Shown: positions 28,486 to 35,935 of the stretch, in pieces
Layout of the letters: every line of letters begins with the position of its first letter
Position numbering within the stretch: the first letter of the stretch is position 1
Assembly (NCBI RefSeq): GCF_000731985.1
Contig: NZ_JNCS01000001.1
Span: forward strand, 186,001-250,000
Reading direction: 5' to 3'
Source: Natrinema altunense
GTDB lineage: Archaea; Halobacteriota; Halobacteria; Halobacteriales; Natrialbaceae
DNA: 64,000 nucleotides
Translations under genes and position numbers: made by a program
Notes under the pieces: generated by a model
Told to the model about the DNA's origin: nothing
What the model saw: the letters and a program-made list of their open reading frames with translations, nothing else
Database searches by the model: none

Positions 28486-29577
28486 TTACTCGAGGGGAGT
28501 CGACGCCGGCGCGATACCGCCGTCGTTTCTCGTCAGGAGATACAGCACGAACGACGAGAGCCAGTGTGAGCCCGCGTAATGCTCGGTAAAAGCCGGATTC
28601 AGACCGCTCTCGACGTGTCGCTCGGCGCTGTGTTCGAACAGATCGGCGTATCGGTGATCGCCGAGGGCCGATGCAATGCCCGCCAGACACCACGCTTTCG
28701 AGACGTTCAGTCCGAGGAGGTGGTACGCGACGTCCTCGTCTGGGTTCGACGCCACGGGGACGGGCTCGAGAATCGAATCGTACGGCGAGGCAGTCACGTC
28801 CGGCAGGAAGCCGTCGATCCAGACCGCGAACTCGTCCCGGTCGTAGACGCGTCGCATGAGGTCGGCCTCCGTCAGCGACGGCGACAGGAAGTCCCAGCCG
28901 AGCGGTTCGTACTCGACGGGCGCGTCGCGGTCGTCGGCGAAGAACTCGACTGCCGTCTCGGAAACGGCAGCCTCCAGCGACGCGTCGTCGACCGTTCTCG
29001 CGTAGTCGAGGATGCAGTGCAGAGCGAACGCCGAGTTCTGATGGGTACCCACTCTAAAAGGGCGGTCCTGGGACAGGAAGTCGGATTCGACGAGGGCAAC
29101 GATCGTCCGCTCTAGGGGCTCGAGGATCGATTTCCATTCGTCCGCGCGGTCGTCGTCCCAGAGGGAGAGCTCCGATACGAGGTGCAAGAGCCACGCCCAG
29201 CCGTACGGTTTCTCGAATGACGCGTTCGCGTCGAAGTAGTCGACCTCTCGGTCGATGTTGTCGGCGGTAAACCGGGCATCGAGACTCGCGACGATCTCGG
29301 ATCGTGCGGGATGGTCGTCGAACAGCCGAAGCTGACGGACGAGTGACCAATGGCTGTGCACCGCCGAGTGCCAGTCGTAACAGCCGTAAAACACCGGGTG
29401 CTGCTCCGACGGTCGCTCGACCCCGTCCGGCGAGTCGATCGACCGAACGAAATGCGGGAACTCGGTTTCGATCGATTCCAACGGGTGGCGGGAAAGCGTT
29501 TCTGCCGCGTCCGACCCGAACGGGTCGCTGTATCCGGACAGAACCGTACTCGTCTCAACGTCGTCGGGGAAAGTCAC
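28486..29577 (-). CDS. DUF2891-family protein
   Basis: The 363-residue protein, probably starting at GTG 29577, contains the signatures EQHPVFYGCYDWHSAVHSHW (about 58-77), YGWAWLLHLV, PFRVGTHQNSAFAL, and GLNVSKAWCLAGIA, matching an alpha/alpha-barrel family of unknown function often linked to glycan or protein modification. Length fits. It is cytosolic with no signal peptide. Downstream on the opposite strand lies aRF1; upstream is a divergent epimerase gene. Confidence 0.85.
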   Translation of the reverse strand: MTFPDDVETSTVLSGYSDPFGSDAAETLSRHPLESIETEFPHFVRSIDSPDGVERPSEQHPVFYGCYDWHSAVHSHWSLVRQLRLFDDHPARSEIVASLDARFTADNIDREVDYFDANASFEKPYGWAWLLHLVSELSLWDDDRADEWKSILEPLERTIVALVESDFLSQDRPFRVGTHQNSAFALHCILDYARTVDDASLEAAVSETAVEFFADDRDAPVEYEPLGWDFLSPSLTEADLMRRVYDRDEFAVWIDGFLPDVTASPYDSILEPVPVASNPDEDVAYHLLGLNVSKAWCLAGIASALGDHRYADLFEHSAERHVESGLNPAFTEHYAGSHWLSSFVLYLLTRNDGGIAPASTPLE

Positions 29578-29699
29578 TGTTAGTCTCTGTTACAACTTGC
29601 ATTACATAAGTCCTTGAATCGCTCGTGGTGTGAGGACGCCGTCGGGATGACCCACGTGAAAGACAACAGGATTAACACCCCGCCAATGAACCATCGATC

Positions 29700-30629
29700 A
29701 TGTCCCTCTCGAGCCGAGCCGTACTCGTCACCGGCGGAGCCGGGTTCATTGGCTCCCATCTGACCGAGCGCCTGCTCGCCGACGGCGCAACCGTGACAAT
29801 CGTCGACGATCTCTCGAACGGCGACCGTGACCGCATCCCCGACGACGCTGACTTCCTCGAGGCCGACCTCACCGACCCCGACGCCCTCGACGGCCACCTC
29901 GACGATATCGACCTCGTCGTCCACCTCGCGGCGTCGAAACACGTCGACACGGACCAGCCCCACGCCCAGTTCGACGCCAATACGCGGATGACGCGCACCA
30001 TTCTCGAGGCGATGGCCGACGCGGGGGTCACGGAGATCGCGTACACCTCCTCCTCGACGGTCTACGGCGAGGCCCCGCGGCCGACGCCGGAGGATTACGC
30101 GCCGCTCGAGCCGATCAGCGCCTACGGGGCGAGCAAACTCGCTGACGAAGGGTTGCTCTCCGCACGAGCACACAGCCACGACTTGACGGTCTGGAACTTC
30201 CGATTCGCGAACGTGGTCGGCCCGCGCCTCCGTGGGGCGGTCATCCCGGATTTCATCCAGAAGCTACAGGACGACCCCGACCACCTGACGATTCTCGGCG
30301 ACGGGCGGCAGGAGAAGTCCTATCTGCACGTCGAGGACTGTCTCGACGCGATCCTCCACGCGATCGAGCACGCCGATCGAGCGATGAACACCTACAACCT
30401 CGGCACGCGGACGACGACCTCGGTCGACCGGATCGCGACCATCGTCGCCGAGGAGTTGGGCGTCGATCCCGACCGCGAGTACACCGGCGGCGAACGGGGC
30501 TGGACCGGCGACGTGCCGAAGATGCGCCTCTCGATCGAGAAACTCTCCGCGCTCGGCTGGGAGCCCCGACGCTCGAGCGACGAGGCGGTGCGACGGGCGG
30601 CCCGCGAGATCATCGACGAACTGCAGTAA
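29700..30629 (+). CDS. NAD-dependent nucleotide-sugar epimerase/dehydratase
   Basis: This 309-residue SDR-extended enzyme has the NAD-binding VTGGAGFIGSHL (residues 10-21), a catalytic TSSSTVYGE Ser and the YGASK Tyr/Lys pair (about 142-146). The C-terminal half carries the SYLHVEDCLDAIL substrate-domain motif. It resembles UDP-glucose 4-epimerase and related enzymes that make sugar nucleotides. It heads the surface-glycan block; no iron box is visible at its own promoter. Confidence 0.9.
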   Translation: MSLSSRAVLVTGGAGFIGSHLTERLLADGATVTIVDDLSNGDRDRIPDDADFLEADLTDPDALDGHLDDIDLVVHLAASKHVDTDQPHAQFDANTRMTRTILEAMADAGVTEIAYTSSSTVYGEAPRPTPEDYAPLEPISAYGASKLADEGLLSARAHSHDLTVWNFRFANVVGPRLRGAVIPDFIQKLQDDPDHLTILGDGRQEKSYLHVEDCLDAILHAIEHADRAMNTYNLGTRTTTSVDRIATIVAEELGVDPDREYTGGERGWTGDVPKMRLSIEKLSALGWEPRRSSDEAVRRAAREIIDELQ

Positions 30630-30722
30630 GCCGAGCGGCCCCGCGTTGAACCGACCGGCTGCCGTCGTTTTCTGCCCCGGAAAACATACTCCAGAGTGAC
30701 GTTATCGCCCGCCAGGAGGTGT

Positions 30723-30738
30723 TTTAGGTGGGCTTAAA
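30723..30738 (+). promoter_or_regulatory. Degenerate iron-box palindrome
   Basis: TTTAGGTGGGCTTAAA has one strong half-site (TTTAGG) and one with a single change (CTTAAA instead of CCTAAA). It lies 24 bases upstream of the ATG of the flippase-like gene, so it overlaps the expected promoter. I count it as the weakest of seven boxes. Confidence 0.5.
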
Positions 30739-30762
30739 TATCTGGGCTCGAAGGACCCGAGC

Positions 30763-31929
30763 ATGAACGACGGGGGCGAGGGATCGGGCGCGCGAGACGC
30801 CGACCGCGAGTCGGGGAGGGAGGGCGAGCGATCCGCGAGGGATCGGCTCGCTACGGCGCTGACTCGTCGTCGGCTGACGATCGCGGGAACGATACTCGTC
30901 CTCGTGGGCCTGCTCGTCGCCCTCCGAGGGATCGATCTCCGGACCGTTGTGGCCGAGATCTCGAGCGCCGATCCGTTCGTGATCGGGGCCGCAGTCGCCG
31001 TCTACGCCGCCTCGTGGCCGCTTCGGGGTCGCCGGTACGGCGACGTGCTAGCCGCGATGGGATATCGAGGGGGCACGGTCGTGCCGACGCTGGCCGTCTT
31101 CGTTAGTCAAACGGCGAACCTCGCGATTCCCGCACGGGCCGGCGACGCGGTTCGCGCGTACGTGATGCGGACCCACCGCGATGTCCCCTACGCCGCCGGG
31201 TTCGCGTCGCTGGCCGTCGAACGGGTGTTCGATCTGGCCACGATCGCCGCGCTCGCGGGGCTGGCGACCGGCTGGCTCGCGCTGGGCGGCGGGACCGGGC
31301 CGCTCGAGATCGTCTCGGCGGCCGGCGGTGCGCGGACCGCTCTCGTCGCCGCGGCGGCCGTGAGCACGGCGACCGCCGGCGTCGGAATCGTCGTCGTCAC
31401 GTCCGCTCGAGCCGACCACGGCCTGGGCGCGTGGCTGCTGACGCGGGCCGATGGCCGGCCGCGGCTCGCGGGGGCGCTCGAAGCCGGGCTCCGATTCGTG
31501 GGCGACGTACAGATAGTCGCCCGGCAGCCGAAAGCGGTCGCGGCGATCGGCGTCGGGAGCCTGCTGGTGTGGATACTCGACGTTCTCACGGCGGTGCTCG
31601 TGCTCGCGGCACTGGGCAGCGGGCTGGCGATCGGACCCCTGCTGGCCGTCGGGACGCTGGCGGTCAGCGTGGGCAACCTCGCGAAGGTCCTCCCGCTGTC
31701 ACAGGGCGGCGTCGGGCTCTACGAGGCCGCGTTCACGGCGCTCGTGGTCGGACTCACCCCGATCGGTGCGAGCACGGCGCTGGCGGCGGCGATCGTCGAT
31801 CACGCGCTGAAAAACGGTGTGACGCTGGTCGGCGGGGGCGGTGCGGTCGCCTCGCTGGGACTCTCGATTTCGGCGGTGACGGCGGAGAGCGGCGACGCGG
31901 AAGACCGACAGGCTTTTAGGCGAGCCTAA
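30763..31929 (+). CDS. Lysylphosphatidylglycerol-synthase-TM-like (UPF0104) membrane protein
   Basis: The 388-residue protein has a charged N-terminal tail (about 40 residues) and eight or so hydrophobic segments. The UPF0104/LPG-synthase-TM signatures are PARAGDAVRAYVMR (near 123-136), SLAVERVFDLATI and LSQGGVGLYEAAFTAL. Members are flippase-like partners in glycolipid or dolichol-linked glycan systems. A degenerate iron box precedes it. Its stop codon TAA lies within the next iron box (31914-31931), so the end of this gene and the next promoter overlap. Confidence 0.88.
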   Translation: MNDGGEGSGARDADRESGREGERSARDRLATALTRRRLTIAGTILVLVGLLVALRGIDLRTVVAEISSADPFVIGAAVAVYAASWPLRGRRYGDVLAAMGYRGGTVVPTLAVFVSQTANLAIPARAGDAVRAYVMRTHRDVPYAAGFASLAVERVFDLATIAALAGLATGWLALGGGTGPLEIVSAAGGARTALVAAAAVSTATAGVGIVVVTSARADHGLGAWLLTRADGRPRLAGALEAGLRFVGDVQIVARQPKAVAAIGVGSLLVWILDVLTAVLVLAALGSGLAIGPLLAVGTLAVSVGNLAKVLPLSQGGVGLYEAAFTALVVGLTPIGASTALAAAIVDHALKNGVTLVGGGGAVASLGLSISAVTAESGDAEDRQAFRRA

Positions 31930-31931
31930 AA
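31914..31931 (+). promoter_or_regulatory. Perfect 18-bp iron-box palindrome
   Basis: TTTTAGGCGAGCCTAAAA has perfect 8-bp arms around GA. It lies 12 bases before the RGP-like gene start and contains the stop codon of the preceding gene (31927-31929). It is the longest perfect copy of the motif in the window. Confidence 0.8.
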
Positions 31932-31943
31932 GACTGCGGGGCA

Positions 31944-33125
31944 ATGAGCCAGGATATCTGCGTCGTCGTCCCGACGATCCGGGAGTACGAATGCATGCGC
32001 TCGTACTTCGCGAACGCCCGCAACCACGGTTTCGACCTCGACCGATTGCACGTCGTCCTCGTCACCGAGGACTTCTGTGAGACCGACGAGATGGAATCCA
32101 TGCTCGAGGACGAAGGTGTCTCCGGCGAGGTCTTCGACGGCAGCCGCCGCGAGGAGTGGTACGCCGACCACGGCGTCTCCGAGTACGGCCACATCGTGCC
32201 GGCGGCGAGCCATGCCGAGACGAGTTTCGGCCTGCTTTACATGTGGGCTCACGACGAGTTCGACTACGGCTTCTTCATCGACGACGACACGCTTCCCCAC
32301 GAGGACCAGGACTTCTTCGGCACGCACATGGAAAACATCGCCTTCGAGGGCGAGGTCGAGGAAGTCTCCTCCGACGAGCAGTGGGTCAACGTCCTCTACC
32401 AGAACGCGGACGTTCACGGACTCTACCCGCGCGGCTATCCTTACTCGGCGATGGGCGAGACCGTCGAGACCGATACGACCGAGATCGGCGGCGGCGAGGT
32501 CGTCGCCTCGCAGGGCCTGTGGACCAACGTCCCCGACTTGGACGCCGTCCGCATCCTCATGGACGGCGACCTCGAGGGGCAGGCCCAGACCCGGACCTCG
32601 AGCGACGACTTCGGCGACGATTTCGTCGCCGCTCGCGGGAACTACCTCACCGTCTGCTCGATGAATCTCGCTTTCCGGCGGGAGGTCATCCCCGCGTTCT
32701 ACCAGCTCCCGATGGACGACAACGAGTGGGACGTGGGCCGGTTCGACGACATCTGGTCGGGCGTGTTCCTCAAGCGGGCCTGCGACGTGCTCGGCACGCG
32801 GATCTACAACGGCGCGCCGCTGTGTGAGCACAACAAGGCACCCCGGAGCACCTTCGACGATCTGAACAACGAGGTGCCGGGGCTGGAACTCAACGAACAC
32901 CTCTGGCGCGTGATCGACGACGTCGGCGGCGACGCGGACTCCTATGCCGGCGTCTTCGAGGCCATGGCGGACGAACTCGCCGACGGCGACTGGGAGGCGT
33001 ACAACAACGGCGAATTCTTCAACTACGTCGGCGAACACATGCGCGACTGGCTCGACTGTTTGGCGACGCTGCGCCCGGCGTCCGGTCTCGCGGCCGGCCG
33101 CGATCGCGTCGTCGCGGACGACTGA
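31944..33125 (+). CDS. RGP/UDP-arabinopyranose-mutase-like (alpha-1,4-glucan-protein synthase) protein
   Basis: The 393-residue cytosolic protein starts MSQDICVVVPTIREYECMRS, the GT75-like Rossmann start, and shows the metal-binding DxD motif in FFIDDDTLPHED (about residues 110-121). Plant homologues (reversibly glycosylated polypeptides) interconvert UDP-arabinopyranose and UDP-arabinofuranose. Archaeal members are unstudied here, so the exact sugar is unknown. The iron box (31914-31931) 12 bases upstream and the neighbouring importer and glycosyltransferases suggest use in an iron-regulated surface glycan. Confidence 0.8.
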   Translation: MSQDICVVVPTIREYECMRSYFANARNHGFDLDRLHVVLVTEDFCETDEMESMLEDEGVSGEVFDGSRREEWYADHGVSEYGHIVPAASHAETSFGLLYMWAHDEFDYGFFIDDDTLPHEDQDFFGTHMENIAFEGEVEEVSSDEQWVNVLYQNADVHGLYPRGYPYSAMGETVETDTTEIGGGEVVASQGLWTNVPDLDAVRILMDGDLEGQAQTRTSSDDFGDDFVAARGNYLTVCSMNLAFRREVIPAFYQLPMDDNEWDVGRFDDIWSGVFLKRACDVLGTRIYNGAPLCEHNKAPRSTFDDLNNEVPGLELNEHLWRVIDDVGGDADSYAGVFEAMADELADGDWEAYNNGEFFNYVGEHMRDWLDCLATLRPASGLAAGRDRVVADD

Positions 33126-33142
33126 ATCGTCAACTATAAGGT

Positions 33143-33158
33143 TTTAGGTCAACCTAAA
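33143..33158 (+). promoter_or_regulatory. Perfect iron-box palindrome at the fbpAB promoter
   Basis: TTTAGGTCAACCTAAA is a perfect 16-bp palindrome located between a TATA-like CTATAAG (33134-33140) and the ATG at 33165. With a TATA-to-start distance of about 25 bases the mRNA should be leaderless, so a repressor bound here would block initiation. Confidence 0.85.
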
Positions 33159-33164
33159 GCGGGT

Positions 33165-34325
33165 ATGAACGACGAGCAGGATGATCAGGGGGTTTCGCGT
33201 CGCCGAGCGTTACAGGTCGGCTCCGCGTTCGGCGCTGCGTCACTTGCGGGCTGTCTCGGGATTTTCGGCGACGACGAGGGCACGAACATCCCGTCGCTTG
33301 CGGAGTTTCGGGGCTCCGGGTCGCTGGTCGACGGCCGACCGGCACCGGGCGGGACTTCCATCGAGGAGTTGCCGGACCTCTCGGGGGAGCTCGCGCTCTA
33401 CATCGGCGGCGGCGAAGGGGGTATCTACTACGAGTTCGTGGAGATGCTCCAAGAGATTTACCCCGACTTCGAGGTCTATCCGACCGATAACAACTCGGCG
33501 TCGCTGGCCCAGACGATCGTCGAGGAGGCCGGCTCCGGTGCATCGCAGGCCGACGTGTTCTGGTCGATCGACGCCAGTTCGCTCGGGTTCGTCGCGGAAA
33601 ACGACGCCTACGAACCGCTGTCGGACGAGACGGTCGAGGCGGTCGGGAACAGTCAGTTCGTCGGCGACGACAACGCGTGGGCCGGCGTCGCCGGTCGCGC
33701 ACGTGCCGTCCCGTACAACACGAGCCAGTTGAGCGAGTCGGACATTCCGAACACCGTTCAGGACTTCCCGGACACGAGCGCGCTACAGGACTCGATGGGG
33801 TGGGCTCCGACCTACGGTGCGTTCAAATCGTTCGTGACGGCGATGCGGCTGCTCCGCGGCGACGACGAGACCCGCAACTGGCTGCGCAGTATGAAAGACG
33901 CCGGGACTGAACGATACAGCAACGAGTACGCCGTCTCCGAGGCGGTCGCCAACGGTTCCCAGTCGGCCGGCTTCGCAAACCACTACTATGCGATGCGGGT
34001 CAAGAACAAGCGGCCGGACGCCCCGATCGATCTGGCCTTCACCGAAGGCGACGCCGGGGCATTGATCAACGTCGCCGGCGCACTGAAGGTACAGGGCACC
34101 CAGCGCGGCGACCTGGTTGACGACTTCGTCCGTCACCTGCTGTCGTCGGAGGCACAGGAGTTCTTCGCGACGATCAGCTTCGCCTACCCGATGATCGACG
34201 GCGTCGATCCGGTCGGCGGCCTCCCGTCGATCGGCGACCTAAGCCCGCCCGAAATCGATCTCGCGGAACTGGCGAACATCGAGCCGACCCTCGAGTTGAT
34301 GGACGACGCCGGCGTCTCGGGATGA
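33165..34325 (+). CDS. Iron(III) ABC transporter substrate-binding lipoprotein (FbpA-like)
   Basis: The 386-residue protein has a Tat motif SRRRALQVGS and lipobox SLAGC (Cys at about 30). The mature part fits the FbpA-type ferric binding fold: LALYIGGGEGG at the start, PTDNNSASLAQTI, and the paired tyrosines of FANHYYAMRVK, the usual ferric-iron ligands. The perfect iron box 6 bases upstream of the start and the following permease make ferric iron the probable cargo. Its stop overlaps the permease start (4 bases). Confidence 0.9.
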   Translation: MNDEQDDQGVSRRRALQVGSAFGAASLAGCLGIFGDDEGTNIPSLAEFRGSGSLVDGRPAPGGTSIEELPDLSGELALYIGGGEGGIYYEFVEMLQEIYPDFEVYPTDNNSASLAQTIVEEAGSGASQADVFWSIDASSLGFVAENDAYEPLSDETVEAVGNSQFVGDDNAWAGVAGRARAVPYNTSQLSESDIPNTVQDFPDTSALQDSMGWAPTYGAFKSFVTAMRLLRGDDETRNWLRSMKDAGTERYSNEYAVSEAVANGSQSAGFANHYYAMRVKNKRPDAPIDLAFTEGDAGALINVAGALKVQGTQRGDLVDDFVRHLLSSEAQEFFATISFAYPMIDGVDPVGGLPSIGDLSPPEIDLAELANIEPTLELMDDAGVSG

Positions 34326-35935
34326 GCGGTCGGGAACGCGTTGCGAAGGCAGTCGAGCGAACGGGCGACGGCGGGAGCGGTGCCGCCGGCGTCGGACTCA
34401 CGCTGCTCGCCGCGGCCATCGCAGCCGTTCTCGTGCTCCCGCTGCTCTGGCTGGTCGTCGATGCCGCCGGACTCGGCACGCGAGCGTTCGAACTCGCCGT
34501 CGACCCCCGGACGATCGAAGTACTGGTCCGGAGCGTCGCCCTCGTCGCGATCGTGACGGGGGCGAGTATCGTCATCGGCGTGCCGCTCGCGGTGTTGACG
34601 GTCCAGGGGGAGATCCCGTTCCCCCGGTTCTGGACCGTCCTCATCGCGCTCCCGCTGGCCGTCCCAAGCTATCTCGGCGCGTTCGCGTTCGTCTCGGCGT
34701 TCGGGCCACAGGGCGAACTCGTCGGCTTCCTCGAGCCGCTGGGAGTCGACGCGCTCCCGTCGGTCTACGGGTTCGCCGGTGCCGCGTTCGTACTGACGCT
34801 GTACACCTACCCGTACGTGTTCCTGACGACGCGTGCCTCCCTCCTTTCGATGGACGGCTCGCTCGTGGAGGCCGCTCGCACGCTCAACTCGGGCCGCTGG
34901 GAGGCGTTCCGCCGGATCACCCTCCCCCAGATCCTGCCGGGAATCGCGGCCGGTGCCCTGCTCGTCGCGCTGTACGCCCTCGCCGACTTCGGCACGCCGA
35001 ACATCATGCGCGTCGAAGTGTTCACGCAGTTCATCTACGCCAGATACAACGCCTTCGCCCGCGACTACGCCGCGTTGCTATCGCTGCAGCTGTTGACGGT
35101 GACCGCGATCATCCTCGCGATCGAATCACGGATCGGGGTCGACGAATCGGGCGCGTACGAGAGCGGCGGCGATCGCGGCACCGCCGACCTCGAGCTCGGC
35201 GCGTGGCGCTATCCGGCGCTGCTGTTGCCGATCGCGATCGCCCTGCTCGCGATCGTGCTCCCGATCGCCATCTTCTGGATGTGGCTGAACACGGGCGGCC
35301 CCGGCTATCAGGTCGGCCGCTTGAGCTTCGACTGGGAGTACGGGTTCAACTCGGCGTACGTCGCTTTGCTGGCCGCCGCGGTCTCTATCCTCGTGGCGCT
35401 ACCGATCGCGATCGGATCGGCAACCACCGACTCGCGGATAGCCACGCTGGCTGACCGAGCCCCCTACGTCGGCTACGCGACGCCGGGGATCGTGCTGGCG
35501 ATCGCGTTGCTCAGTTTCAGTCTCGACGTGCTACCGCAGATTTACAAGACGGTCCCGTTGCTGATCTTCGCCTACGTCGTCCGATTTATGCCCCAGGCGA
35601 TCGGGTCGATTCGGACGTCGACGCTGCAGGTCGACCAGAAGTTAGTCGAGGCGGCCCGAACCCTCGGCCGGTCGCGCTTGAACGCCTTCCGATCGGTGAC
35701 CCTCCCGCTGATCCTCCCGGGCGTGGCCGCCGGGGCCGCACTGGTCTTTCTGACCACGATGAAAGAGCTGCCGGCGACGCTGATGTTACGTCCGCTGGGA
35801 TTCGAGACGCTGGTGACGTACATCTGGCGGGTCGAGGAGGCCGGTCTCTACGGCCAGGCGGCGGTCCCGGCGCTCGTGTTGGTCGCCATCTCGGGGCTGT
35901 CGATGGCCGTCATGCTCGCACAGGACGGACGATGA
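34322..35935 (+). CDS. Iron(III) ABC transporter permease (FbpB-like)
   Basis: The 537-residue protein is a fused two-domain permease of about 12 membrane helices. Each half has an EAA loop for the ATPase: EAARTLNSGRWEAFRRITLP (about residues 181-200) and EAARTLGRSRLNAFRSVTLP (about 441-460). It overlaps fbpA by four bases (ATGA) and the next gene by four. No ATP-binding subunit gene lies in this operon or nearby, which is unusual for an Fbp system. Confidence 0.92.
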   Translation: MSGRERVAKAVERTGDGGSGAAGVGLTLLAAAIAAVLVLPLLWLVVDAAGLGTRAFELAVDPRTIEVLVRSVALVAIVTGASIVIGVPLAVLTVQGEIPFPRFWTVLIALPLAVPSYLGAFAFVSAFGPQGELVGFLEPLGVDALPSVYGFAGAAFVLTLYTYPYVFLTTRASLLSMDGSLVEAARTLNSGRWEAFRRITLPQILPGIAAGALLVALYALADFGTPNIMRVEVFTQFIYARYNAFARDYAALLSLQLLTVTAIILAIESRIGVDESGAYESGGDRGTADLELGAWRYPALLLPIAIALLAIVLPIAIFWMWLNTGGPGYQVGRLSFDWEYGFNSAYVALLAAAVSILVALPIAIGSATTDSRIATLADRAPYVGYATPGIVLAIALLSFSLDVLPQIYKTVPLLIFAYVVRFMPQAIGSIRTSTLQVDQKLVEAARTLGRSRLNAFRSVTLPLILPGVAAGAALVFLTTMKELPATLMLRPLGFETLVTYIWRVEEAGLYGQAAVPALVLVAISGLSMAVMLAQDGR

